Source: Chloroflexi bacterium RBG_16_68_14 (lineage in GTDB: Bacteria > Chloroflexota > Dehalococcoidia > DSTF01 > RBG-16-68-14). From it: a stretch of 8,267 nucleotides of DNA. The notes beneath the pieces were generated by a model. That model saw only the letters and a program-made list of their open reading frames with translations. It was not told where the DNA came from and did not search any database. The position numbers and the translations under genes were made by a program. This document shows, piece by piece, positions 1 through 6,594 of the stretch. Where the stretch lies: NCBI GenBank assembly GCA_001796995.1, contig MGOB01000051.1:45813-54079 (forward strand). The letters run 5' to 3'. Each line of letters opens with the position of its first letter. Position 1 is the first letter of the stretch.

Positions 1-24
1 TCACTGAGTTCGAGGGCATGAACG

Positions 25-1005
25 ATGGCTGGGGCGCGTTTCATCTGGGTGCACGGCATGGGCGAAAAGCCGGAGCCGGAGAGGGAGCGCCAGGAGGCGT
101 GGGAAGCGCTTCAGAGCAACCTCTGGATCCGCATTCCCTACGAGGCGTTTGAAGTAGCGTACTGGGCCGACCTACGAAGACCGCCGGAGGGCGGCGCGCC
201 GGGTGCAAGACCGAGCGGAGAGCTGCTCCGCGTCTTGCCGGCCCGGCATCGAGCCGCTCTGGACTTCGCCTTCGTCACGGACTTGGTGGACTCCAACCGC
301 GAGGCCCGGTTCCAGGACACGTTGCTGGTCGTTCCACAACGGGCGGGGCTCCTCCGGACCGCGCGAAGCCTGCGGGACTACGTGGGGCGCCCGCACCTCC
401 TCGCCTTCAATGCCGCGGAGGCGACCGGCAATATGCTCCAGATGCTTCGCAGGCGTGTCTCGTGGCGCACGCAGCGGCGCACGCTCCAAGCCATCATGTA
501 CCTCTACCGAGATGCCCAGCCCTACCTGGAGGGGATCACGCGCTGGCAGATCATCGACCGGGTCATCGAGCGGCTGCGCGCGGCGAAAGGTGGCCCTATC
601 TGCGTCATCAGTCAGAGCATGGGCACCATCGTGGCGCTGGACGCCATCTATCACTGGACGGAAGGTGAGGTCGAGACGCTGATCACGCTTGGCTCGCCCC
701 TCGGCATTCAGTTCTTCCGCGAGAAGCTCTGGGGCCAGCCGGCCTTCCCGCCCAACGTCCGGCGCTGGTACAACTTCTACGATCAGATGGACAACGTGGC
801 GGTCTGGGACCGCCAGCTCCGGGACGACTTCCCAACCACCAACGGCGAGCGGAAGATCACCGACCAGCAGGCGCGGGACAACTACAACAAGCACGGCTTT
901 CGTGACCCGCACGACTGGTACGGCTACCTCTCGTCGCCAGAGCTCGCCGATGTCGTGTGCCACTTTTGGCTGGGAGCGAACGGAGCGGCCGCACCCGCCG
1001 GTTAG
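25..1005 (+). CDS. Alpha/beta-hydrolase-fold serine hydrolase (lipase/esterase-like), substrate unknown
   Basis: The 326-residue protein opens with a hydrophobic strand followed by HGMG (residues 10-13), the usual oxyanion-hole position of alpha/beta hydrolases. The nucleophile elbow is S-Q-S-M-G with Ser198 in a CVISQSMGTIVALDAI context, so the first Gly of the usual GxSxG is Ser. A second strand follows (ITLGSPLG). The probable acid is Asp256 (or Asp253) in FYDQMDNVAV, and the probable catalytic His is His296 in RDPHDWYGYL. All triad elements are in the expected order. No signal peptide or membrane segment is evident, so a cytoplasmic enzyme is likely. The ATG at 25 is chosen because an in-frame TGA lies at 19-21 and a GAGG-like Shine-Dalgarno sits at about 12-16. 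That TGA could also be the end of an upstream gene, but only six codons of it would be visible. The gene converges on the minus-strand operon. Fold assignment is firm; substrate cannot be inferred. Confidence 0.85.
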   Translation: MAGARFIWVHGMGEKPEPERERQEAWEALQSNLWIRIPYEAFEVAYWADLRRPPEGGAPGARPSGELLRVLPARHRAALDFAFVTDLVDSNREARFQDTLLVVPQRAGLLRTARSLRDYVGRPHLLAFNAAEATGNMLQMLRRRVSWRTQRRTLQAIMYLYRDAQPYLEGITRWQIIDRVIERLRAAKGGPICVISQSMGTIVALDAIYHWTEGEVETLITLGSPLGIQFFREKLWGQPAFPPNVRRWYNFYDQMDNVAVWDRQLRDDFPTTNGERKITDQQARDNYNKHGFRDPHDWYGYLSSPELADVVCHFWLGANGAAAPAG

Positions 1006-1009
1006 CGCG

Positions 1010-1024
1010 TCGCGCCTAGCGCGA
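1010..1024. terminator. Weak hairpin in the convergent gap after the hydrolase gene
   Basis: The 157-nt gap between the hydrolase stop and the operon's last stop holds a TCGCGC / GCGCGA stem with a 3-nt loop, 5 nt past the TAG. No run of T follows on either strand, so it is at best a weak or bidirectional transcription end. A second imperfect pair (ACGTG at 1066-1070, CACGT at 1088-1092) lies further on. Nothing else is recognisable in 1006-1162. Confidence 0.2.
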
Positions 1025-1162
1025 AGCCCCCTATTCCTCATCCAACACTGCCCCGGCGAAGCGTAACGTGCACACCTGCATGGGATTCACGTACAGCCAC
1101 GCCGCCAGCTTACCGGCCGTCCTCCCGAATCGCCTGGCCCTCGTGCGACTTGGAGGGATTCC

Positions 1163-2125
1163 CTAGAGCGTGGTCACAGGCCGGGCCTGGAGGAGGAAGA
1201 GACGGTCCCCCTCCATAGCCCACTCGATGTCCTGCGGCGACCCGTAGTGTGCCTCCACCTGCAGTCCGAGCCGCGCAAGCGCGGCCACCTCGTCGTCCGA
1301 GAGCTTGGGCAGACCGGCGCGGTCCGGGGGGACGCTACGCCAGACGTTGGGGTGGAGGCCACCCGCCGCTGGATCGTAGGCGAGCTTCTGCTCCTGCTCG
1401 GAGATGCTGCGCTCCAGGATCGCGAGGGAAGCCTTGTCCACGATATACATGTCCGGTGTCACCTGGCCGGAGACGGCGGCCTCGCCCAGGCCGTACACCG
1501 CCTCGATGACGATCCGCCCGGCGTCATGGGTGACGGGGTTGACCGTGAACATCACGCCGGAGCGCTCCGACTGCACCATCGACTGCACGGGCACCGCGAT
1601 CGCCACCGACAGGTGCTCGAAGCCGTTCTCGGCCCGGTAGAAGATCGCCTGCGGCTCGAACAGCGAGGCCCAGCACGCCCTGACCGCCTCCACCACCCAC
1701 TCGGCGCCGACCACGTTCAGAAAGCTGCTCTGCTGTCCCGCGAACGACGCCTCGGCCAGGTCTTCCGCCGTGGCCGAGCTGCGGACGGCCACGCGGCCGC
1801 CGCCCAGCCGGTCGTACGACTGCCGGATCGCCTCCGCGAACTCCTCCGGCATCGGCGTCGCCTCGATCCTCCTCTTGGCGGCGTGGGACGCTTGCTGCAG
1901 CGCCTGCGAGGCACGATGATCGAGCCCGGCAAGGACGTCGGCCAGCTCGCCCCGCAGACCGGTGCACTCCAGGTACTCCTCGTAGCAGCGCGAGGTGACG
2001 ACGAACCCGGGCGGGACGGGAATGCCCGCTCGGACCAGCTCACCGAGGTTCGCGCCCTTCCCGCCCGCAAGGGCGACATCCTGTTTGCCGATCTCCTCCA
2101 ACCAGACAATGACCTCGCCGGCCAT
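1163..2125 (-). CDS. Stand-alone PEP/pyruvate-binding (ATP-grasp) domain protein, ATP half of a split phosphotransferase
   Basis: This 320-residue protein matches the N-terminal nucleotide-binding domain of PEP synthase, PPDK and rifampicin phosphotransferase (PPDK_N family). Visible motifs are GGKGANLGEL (21-30, Lys23), PVPPGFVVT (36-44), VAVRSSATAEDL (112-123, Arg115), FAGQQSSFLNV (128-138), RSGVMFTVNPVT (188-199), YGLGEAAVSGQVTPD (211-225), and the C-terminal DIEWAMEGDRLFLLQARPVT (299-318), whose Glu301, Gln313 and Arg315 sit where ATP contacts are expected. The protein stops two residues after QARPVT, exactly at the domain boundary, so it looks like a genuine separate subunit and not a truncation. 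In this family the domain uses ATP to phosphorylate a histidine on a swivelling domain. That domain is in the 553-aa protein two genes upstream. The ATG at 2125 is chosen because the domain begins there, it lies 5 nt beyond the exporter stop, and AGGA/GGGG precede it. The open frame extends further upstream only as antisense-like sequence inside the exporter gene. Translational coupling to the exporter is likely. Confidence 0.9.
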   Translation of the reverse strand: MAGEVIVWLEEIGKQDVALAGGKGANLGELVRAGIPVPPGFVVTSRCYEEYLECTGLRGELADVLAGLDHRASQALQQASHAAKRRIEATPMPEEFAEAIRQSYDRLGGGRVAVRSSATAEDLAEASFAGQQSSFLNVVGAEWVVEAVRACWASLFEPQAIFYRAENGFEHLSVAIAVPVQSMVQSERSGVMFTVNPVTHDAGRIVIEAVYGLGEAAVSGQVTPDMYIVDKASLAILERSISEQEQKLAYDPAAGGLHPNVWRSVPPDRAGLPKLSDDEVAALARLGLQVEAHYGSPQDIEWAMEGDRLFLLQARPVTTL

Positions 2126-2130
2126 GCGTC

Positions 2131-3576
2131 CTACCCCGCCGATGGGAACGGCGAGCTGGCGACCGCTGCCACCGCGTCGGACTCCGCTCGGCGCAGTTCC
2201 TGCACCTCCGCCGGGAAGCGGTGGATGAAGAGCGTCGTGCCCGCAGCCAGCGCCGCCATCGCCAGCAGCACGACAAAGATGAGCCGGAAGAGCCCGACGT
2301 CGGGTGCCCCATCGCCGCTCAGCACGGCGCCCAGGATGGCCACGCCCACGATACTGCCGAGGTAGCGCATCATCGAGTTCGTGCCGGCGGCGGTGCCGGC
2401 CAGCTCCCTGGACGTCGATTCGAGAGCGGCGGTGGACGCCGCATTGAAGCTCAGGCCGATGCCAAGGCCGAGCGTCGCCAGGCATGCGGCCAGATAGCCG
2501 TACGATACGTCCTTGCTCAGGCCCGCCAGCAGCGCAGCCACCCCGCCCACCATGACCAGGGCACCCGTCAGCGCCAGCAGCCGCCTGCCGTAGGCGTCCG
2601 AGATGCGCCCGCCGATGGGAGCGATCGCCACCACCAGGATCGACATCACACCCAGCAGCGTCCCCGAGGCACTGTTCCCTTTCCCCTGCACCTCTTCGAT
2701 GAAGAACGGGATCGTGAGCAGGGTCGTGTACATCACCAGGTTGTTGAGCAACACGTAGCCGGTCGCGGCGGCGTAGGACCGGTTGCGAAACAGCCGCCAC
2801 TCAACGATGGGCAGCGCGCTGGAGCGCTGGCTCTGCACGAACAAGGCGAAGAGCCCCAGAAAGCCGGCTGCGCCCGCCCCCAGCGCGAGACCGCCCACGT
2901 CGCCGCGCAGTGAATTCAAGACGAAGGTAAGCGCCGTCAGCAACGCCCCGAAGACCAGCGCCCCCGCCCAGTCGAGCTCAAACTTCCTCCGCTCAGGCGC
3001 GTGAGGATACGCCAGCAGGCTCTGGCTGGCCAGCGCCAGCAGCACCAGCGGCGCGTTCATCAGGAAGAGCAGCCGCCAGGAGCCCACGGCGAGGAGGCCG
3101 CTGCCGATGAGCGGGCCGACGGCCGCCGCAAAGGAGAACATTGCGCCGATGAAGCCCATCGACCGGCCCAGCCGGTCGGCCGGCAGGCTCTCCCGCAGCA
3201 TCGCCATGCCGTTGGGGATCACGGCCGCTCCGACCAGCGCCTGACCAGTCCGCAGGATGACCAGGACAGGGAAGACAGGGGAGAAGGAGGCCGCCAGAGA
3301 GAAGGCCAGGAACGCCACCAGCCCAGCGCGGAAGACCCGCGCCCGGCCTAGTTGGTCCCCGATCCGGCCGCCCAGCGGCTGGGCGACCGCCATCGCGATC
3401 AGGTAGGCCGAAATCAACCAGCCGATCTCGCCGTGGCCCATCGAGAAGTCCCGGCGCAGCTCGGGCAGGGCCACCGCGAGCATCGTCGAGTTCAGCGGCG
3501 CCAGGACACCGCCCAGCGATACCGTGACGAGCAGCAGAGCGTAACTGAGGCCAGCGGCCTCGGTGCCCCGCCTCAC
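2131..3576 (-). CDS. MFS transporter, DHA2 (14-helix drug:proton antiporter) type
   Basis: The protein is 481 residues from a GTG start, a typical DHA2 length, and I count about 14 hydrophobic segments. Helix 1 carries APLNSTMLAVALPEL (26-40), the DHA2-type motif. Motif A is GGRIGDQLGRARVF (69-82, Asp74), followed by motif B with Arg109 and Gln112, and motif C AVGPLIGSG (152-160), which is characteristic of drug-proton antiporters. A second, degenerate motif A (GGRISDAYGRR) lies in the C-terminal half. The GTG at 3576 is chosen because it overlaps the TGA of the upstream gene (GTGA, 3573-3576), has GGAGGGA just upstream, and leaves a short hydrophilic N-terminus before helix 1. The frame is open upstream to 3768, but that translates as non-hydrophobic shadow sequence within the neighbouring gene. 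The C-terminal tail of about 30 residues is hydrophilic. It lies between the two halves of a phosphotransferase in one operon, so it probably moves that enzyme's substrate or product. Substrate and direction are not readable from sequence. Confidence 0.9.
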   Translation of the reverse strand: MRRGTEAAGLSYALLLVTVSLGGVLAPLNSTMLAVALPELRRDFSMGHGEIGWLISAYLIAMAVAQPLGGRIGDQLGRARVFRAGLVAFLAFSLAASFSPVFPVLVILRTGQALVGAAVIPNGMAMLRESLPADRLGRSMGFIGAMFSFAAAVGPLIGSGLLAVGSWRLLFLMNAPLVLLALASQSLLAYPHAPERRKFELDWAGALVFGALLTALTFVLNSLRGDVGGLALGAGAAGFLGLFALFVQSQRSSALPIVEWRLFRNRSYAAATGYVLLNNLVMYTTLLTIPFFIEEVQGKGNSASGTLLGVMSILVVAIAPIGGRISDAYGRRLLALTGALVMVGGVAALLAGLSKDVSYGYLAACLATLGLGIGLSFNAASTAALESTSRELAGTAAGTNSMMRYLGSIVGVAILGAVLSGDGAPDVGLFRLIFVVLLAMAALAAGTTLFIHRFPAEVQELRRAESDAVAAVASSPFPSAG

Positions 3577-5234
3577 GCTCCCTCCAGCCTTACCGTTCCC
3601 GCCTCGCCGTCGACCGTGATCGTCTGGCCGTCCTTGATGAGCGCTGTCGCCACCTTGGCGCCGACCACCGCCGGGATCTGGTACTCCCGAGCCACGATGG
3701 CCGTGTGCGAGAGGATGCCTCCGTGATCCGTTACCACTGCAGATGCAATTCCAAAGAGGGGCGTCCACGGCGGGTTCGTCGCGGGGCAGACCAGGATCTC
3801 CCCCGGCTGGAGCCGGTCGCTGGCGTCCAGCGAGAGGATCACGCGGGCGACGCCCGTCGCTTTGCCAGCGGAGGCGGCGTTACCGTTGATGATGCGCGGG
3901 TCCGGGCTCTCCTCCGGCGGCGCGCCCCAGAACTTCGTCACCATGGGGTTGTCTTCCAGCCCGGCCTCCGCAGGAGGAGGAGTCCCCAGCACGGGAGGCG
4001 GCGTCAGCTTCCGGTCCTCCTCCCGCTCCCGGCGGCGCTGCTGCACCAGATCTTTCAAGCCGCCCTTCTCGCCGCGCAGCGCATCTTGCAGCTCCTCATA
4101 CCTAAGGAAGAAGACATCCCCAGCCTGTTCCAGCCGGCCTGCTGAGACCAGCCGTCGGCCCGCCTCCAAGACGGGCACCCGCTGCACGGCCACCCCCTGC
4201 TGGTCGATCCAGAAGTTGTGGTCCTCCTGGATGGGCAGGTACTGCTGGGCGCCGGCCAGCACCTGCTGGAACATAGCCGCCTGCTCCCCGGGCACCCGCT
4301 CTAGCACCAGCTTCTGCCGCGCCTCTCGAGCCGCCCGGAGCGACTTCATCTCCTGCTCGGGATCGTAGCCGTCCAGCGAGGCGTACTGCCGGATGAGGCT
4401 GTAGGCGGTGGACGGGTCTTCCTTCCAGGTCGGCTCGCCGATGTCCAGCTCGTTGCTGCGCCAGCCGTAGGTGTCCAGAAACTCCTCCACCGCGCCCCGG
4501 AAGACCTTCCCCTCGTCGCTCTCGGCGAGCGCTGTGTGGGCCCGGGCCGGCCCCACCTGCCGGAGGATCTCGAGCACCGCCGGCCGCTTGCGGGCCTCCA
4601 CCGCCAGGCGCCAGATGCCCGCGTCGGTCTCTGTGCTCTTGTTGGCGAAGCCCTGCAGGAGTTGGAGGTGCTCTCCCGCCCTGGGCGTTCCTATCAGCTC
4701 GCTGTAGAGCTGCTCGTAGAACATGACGGCGCCCATGGCGGGAAAGACGGCCAGGAAGTGCAGCTCGCCCTCCCGCTCGCGCTTGTCGACGAGCGCCTGC
4801 AACAGGTCGCTGAGGTCGGCGTCGCCCAGCTTGGCGTAGTCGCCCTTCAGCGTCTCCTCGTTGATGGAGCGCACCTCGGGTTCGTACTCCTTGTACCAGC
4901 GCTGGAGCAGGCCCGGCACGTGCTGCATCATCTGGGCCTGCATCTCCTCCATGCGCTTGGCCATCTCGACCGGGTCGGTGGAGTAGGGCGGGAAGCTGCT
5001 GTAGACGTAGCCCCGGATGTGCTTGAAGTCGACCTGGCCGAAGGGCATGCAGAGCTGCTGCCCCGCCTTGTTCAGCCCGCGGCCAAAGGCCGGCGCATCC
5101 ATCGTCGCGCTCAGGAGCGAGATGCCGTTGGGCCAGTGCATCAGGTCGGCCGTCCAGAAGCGCATGGCCTCCTCGGGCGCATCCCATTCGAACTGAAACT
5201 CAGGCGGGATAGGTAGCTGCTGGCTCGTGGTCAC
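3573..5234 (-). CDS. PEP-utilising swivelling-domain protein, phospho-histidine half of a split phosphotransferase
   Basis: The 553-residue protein has two parts joined by a charged, likely helical segment (about 385-408) and a proline-rich linker (409-425). The C-terminal part (about 448-551) is the PEP-utilising mobile domain: CPATNPPWTP (483-492) and TDHGGILSHTAIVARE (502-517). His510 is the expected phosphorylated histidine (codon 3705-3707), and IPAVVG follows. The N-terminal part of about 440 residues is largely helical and acidic, with conserved-looking aromatics (RFWTADLMHWP, 25-35; YVYSSFPPYS). I infer it is the acceptor-binding region by analogy with the rifampicin-binding domain of RPH and with the large subunit of phenylphosphate synthase. 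The C-terminal PEP/pyruvate TIM barrel of PEP synthase is absent, so this is not a complete PEP synthase. The start is GTG at 5234, with AAGAGG at 5241-5246, 6 nt away, and no ATG lies nearby. It is the first gene of a minus-strand operon and its TGA overlaps the exporter's GTG. Confidence 0.85.
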   Translation of the reverse strand: MTTSQQLPIPPEFQFEWDAPEEAMRFWTADLMHWPNGISLLSATMDAPAFGRGLNKAGQQLCMPFGQVDFKHIRGYVYSSFPPYSTDPVEMAKRMEEMQAQMMQHVPGLLQRWYKEYEPEVRSINEETLKGDYAKLGDADLSDLLQALVDKREREGELHFLAVFPAMGAVMFYEQLYSELIGTPRAGEHLQLLQGFANKSTETDAGIWRLAVEARKRPAVLEILRQVGPARAHTALAESDEGKVFRGAVEEFLDTYGWRSNELDIGEPTWKEDPSTAYSLIRQYASLDGYDPEQEMKSLRAAREARQKLVLERVPGEQAAMFQQVLAGAQQYLPIQEDHNFWIDQQGVAVQRVPVLEAGRRLVSAGRLEQAGDVFFLRYEELQDALRGEKGGLKDLVQQRRREREEDRKLTPPPVLGTPPPAEAGLEDNPMVTKFWGAPPEESPDPRIINGNAASAGKATGVARVILSLDASDRLQPGEILVCPATNPPWTPLFGIASAVVTDHGGILSHTAIVAREYQIPAVVGAKVATALIKDGQTITVDGEAGTVRLEGA

Positions 5235-5278
5235 GAATAACCTCTTTCTAGGCCGGAGGCTGCTGGATAGTACTTGCT

Positions 5279-5308
5279 ATTCTAAAGTGCGAGGTTGGCC
5301 GCCAGCAA
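5279..5308 (-). promoter_or_regulatory. Candidate sigma-70-type promoter of the split-phosphotransferase operon
   Basis: Read on the minus strand, TAGAAT (5279-5284, 5 of 6 to TATAAT) lies 18 nt after TTGCTG (5303-5308, 3 of 6 to TTGACA). Transcription would start near 5272, leaving a leader of about 38 nt that includes the AAGAGG ribosome site. ACTTGCT (5272-5278) and AGCAAGT (5304-5310) form a 7-bp inverted repeat around the -10 and could be an operator. The -35 match is weak. The MITE-like element starts only about 10 nt upstream of it. Confidence 0.35.
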
Positions 5309-5313
5309 GTGCC

Positions 5314-5404
5314 GACACGAGACTGCTGAATGAAGGATCTGCTAGGCATGTCGCCGCCGTCGGGCTGAAGCCCGACCCGCGGTGTTATTCAGCAGTCTCG
5401 ACAC
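5314..5404. mobile_element. MITE-like element: 81 bp with 13-bp perfect terminal inverted repeats and a 5-bp target duplication
   Basis: The element spans 5319-5399. Its left end GAGACTGCTGAAT (5319-5331) is the exact reverse complement of its right end ATTCAGCAGTCTC (5387-5399). It is flanked directly on both sides by GACAC (5314-5318 and 5400-5404), which reads as a target-site duplication. The 55-bp core codes for nothing and holds a strong hairpin, GTCGGGC / GCCCGAC with a TGAA loop (5359-5376). Perfect terminal repeats plus flanking direct repeats are the hallmark of a non-autonomous DDE-transposon derivative. The terminal sequence looks like insertion-sequence ends of the GAG-CTG-TGAA kind, but I cannot name a family. 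A further 8-bp pair (CGCGGTGT 5378-5385, ACACCGCG 5401-5408) crosses the right end and could compete with the main stem or form a pseudoknot in RNA. The element sits just upstream of the operon promoter and downstream of the aldo/keto reductase gene. Confidence 0.6.
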
Positions 5405-5470
5405 CGCGCGGGGCGCCGAGCTGCCAATACGTGCGGAGGGCGACGGCTCCCGCCCTAGGTGACGACAGGG

Positions 5471-6427
5471 CTAGCGCCCCGACTGGTCGGGGCGGGTGAT
5501 GGCGTCCACCTCTGCCAGCTCGTCGCTCGTCAGCTTCCACTCGGCGGCGCGGACATTCTGCTCCACCTGCTCCGGCTTGGTCGCGCCGGCGATGACGCAG
5601 GCCACGTAGGGCTGGCTCGCCAGCCAGCCGATAGCCAAGTCCAGCACGCTCCGCCCCCGCGACTCCGCGAAGGCCTCCAGCTTGGCGAGCGTCCCGAAGT
5701 TCTCTTCTGTGAGGACCCGTTCCGCCATGGGGCCGGCTTCCGCCAGCCGGGTGCCCTCCGGCAGCGCCTGGCCCGAACGGTACTTCCCGCTGAGGAAGCC
5801 GCTGGCCAGGGGAAAGTAGGGCAGGACGCTCAGCCCGTAGGCGTTGCAGGCGGGCACCAACTCTCGCTCGATGCGGCGGTCCAGCAGGTTGTACAGGTTC
5901 TGGGCGGAGACGAGGGGCGACAGGTGCTGGTTGCGCGCGGTCCACTGCGCCTCCACCACCTGCCAGCCAGCGAAGTTGGAGCAGCCGATGTAGCGCACCT
6001 TCCCCTGCCGCACCAGGTCGTCCAGGGCGCGCAGCGTTTCCTCGACGGGCGTGCGGATGTCGGGAAAGTGGATCTGGTAGAGATCGATGTAGTCGGTGCC
6101 CAGCCGCCGCAGGCTCGCCCCCACCGCCTCGAAGATGTAGCGGCGCGAGGCACCGCCCCAGAGTGACCCCTCGCCCATGGGCCCGACGAACTTGGTGGCG
6201 ATGATGGCTTCCCGCCGGTGTCCCTGGAGGGCGGCGCCCAGATATTCTTCGGAGAGGCCACGGGGGCCATAGATATCCGCCGTATCGAAGAAGGTCACCC
6301 CCAGCTCCAGCGCCTTGTGCACCACGGCCGCCGTCTGCTCCCGGTCGCAGCGCCGGCCGAAGTTGTTGCATCCCAGCCCAACCACCGACACCTGCAGCCC
6401 CGAACGGCCCAGGCTCTTGTGCTCCAC
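5471..6427 (-). CDS. Aldo/keto reductase family oxidoreductase
   Basis: The 318-residue protein is a full-length NAD(P)H-dependent aldo/keto reductase of TIM-barrel type. The catalytic tetrad is visible: Asp48 and Tyr53 in FFDTADIYG (46-54), Lys79 in IIATKF (75-80), and His120 in LYQIHFPD (116-123). Further family landmarks are LGRSGLQVSVVGLGCNNFG at the N-terminus, GKVRYIGCSNF, PYFPLASGFLSGKY, and the cofactor-binding VIAGATKPEQVEQNV near the C-terminus. The overall shape fits the voltage-gated potassium-channel beta-subunit/oxidoreductase branch that reduces aldehydes and ketones, but substrate is open. The start is GTG at 6427, with GGGAGG at 6435-6440, 7 nt upstream. The nearby ATG at 6432 is out of frame. 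The gene lies 236 nt upstream of the split-phosphotransferase operon on the same strand, so read-through is possible but each has its own candidate promoter. Confidence 0.93.
   Translation of the reverse strand: MEHKSLGRSGLQVSVVGLGCNNFGRRCDREQTAAVVHKALELGVTFFDTADIYGPRGLSEEYLGAALQGHRREAIIATKFVGPMGEGSLWGGASRRYIFEAVGASLRRLGTDYIDLYQIHFPDIRTPVEETLRALDDLVRQGKVRYIGCSNFAGWQVVEAQWTARNQHLSPLVSAQNLYNLLDRRIERELVPACNAYGLSVLPYFPLASGFLSGKYRSGQALPEGTRLAEAGPMAERVLTEENFGTLAKLEAFAESRGRSVLDLAIGWLASQPYVACVIAGATKPEQVEQNVRAAEWKLTSDELAEVDAITRPDQSGR
5475..5494 (-). other. Perfect palindrome inside the last codons of the aldo/keto reductase gene
   Basis: CGCCCCGAC and GTCGGGGCG are separated by two bases and end one base before the stop codon on the minus strand. 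In RNA this makes a stable stem of about 8 bp at the very 3' end of the reading frame. It could act as a terminator, a 3'-end stabiliser, or be chance in GC-rich coding sequence. No T-run follows on the minus strand, which argues against a classical intrinsic terminator. A second weaker pair, GCCCT / AGGGC (5452-5471), lies just downstream. Confidence 0.35.
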
Positions 6428-6474
6428 GGCATCGCCTCCCGCGACTGCTCATCCTGCTCCGGTAAACTCGCACG

Positions 6475-6480
6475 AGTATA
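6475..6480 (-). promoter_or_regulatory. Candidate -10 box for the aldo/keto reductase gene
   Basis: Minus-strand TATACT matches TATAAT at 5 of 6 positions in a locally AT-rich patch, about 48 nt upstream of the GTG start, predicting a leader of about 40 nt. No good -35 is seen at 16-18 nt. CTCG-CA-CGAG (6467-6476), a small palindrome, overlaps the expected transcription start and may be a repressor site or chance. Confidence 0.3.
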
Positions 6481-6557
6481 TCGTATGGCAAACGTTAAGA
6501 AACCGTAAACCTTTGGAAAAGAAACCGATCTATTCGCCCCCTACACCGCTCTACCCC

Positions 6558-6586
6558 TTGACGGGCCCTCCTAAATGCAGTACATA
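6558..6586 (+). promoter_or_regulatory. Candidate sigma-70-type promoter facing the surface-protein gene
   Basis: TTGACG (6558-6563, 5 of 6 to consensus) is followed after 17 nt by TACATA (6581-6586, 3 of 6). An alternative -10, CATAAG, sits 2 nt further on with 4 of 6. Transcription would start near 6593, giving a leader of about 255 nt to the GTG at 6849, with an intrinsic terminator in between. It is the best plus-strand promoter I see in the 6428-6848 gap. Confidence 0.4.
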
Positions 6587-6594
6587 AGACGTAA

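Noticed and set aside
1..21. 3' end of an upstream plus-strand gene ending at TGA 19-21
   Set aside because: Only six sense codons would be inside the window, which is too little to support a gene call.
172..1041. Long minus-strand open frame (289 codons) opposite the hydrolase gene
   Set aside because: Its translation is low-complexity Arg/Val/Gly-rich with no motif, whereas the plus-strand frame shows a complete hydrolase triad. It is an antisense frame of GC-rich coding DNA.
1247..2365. Plus-strand open frame of 372 codons across the ATP-grasp gene
   Set aside because: The His/Arg/Asp-rich translation without motifs is typical of the complement of a high-GC gene.
2126..2800. N-terminal extension of the ATP-grasp protein (open frame up to 2800)
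   Set aside because: The extension lies inside the exporter gene in another frame, has no domain character, and the family domain starts right at the ATG at 2125, which has a ribosome-binding site.
3577..3768. N-terminal extension of the exporter upstream of the GTG at 3576
   Set aside because: The added residues are Gly/Arg-rich and overlap the coding region for the phospho-histidine domain. The GTG has a strong Shine-Dalgarno and leaves a normal MFS N-terminus.
4102..5187. Second minus-strand frame of 361 codons within the 553-aa gene, and plus-strand frames there
   Set aside because: The translation is Gly/Ala/Arg low-complexity and fully nested in a gene with recognisable domains.
1163..5234. 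A frameshifted or broken PEP synthase (ppsA)
   Set aside because: The two halves lie in reversed order with an intact exporter gene between them, each has its own start and ribosome site, and the C-terminal PEP/pyruvate barrel is missing altogether.
5385..6491. Minus-strand frame of 368 codons overlapping the aldo/keto reductase gene, and plus-strand frame 5459-6166
   Set aside because: Both are out of frame with a full-length aldo/keto reductase that shows all four catalytic residues.
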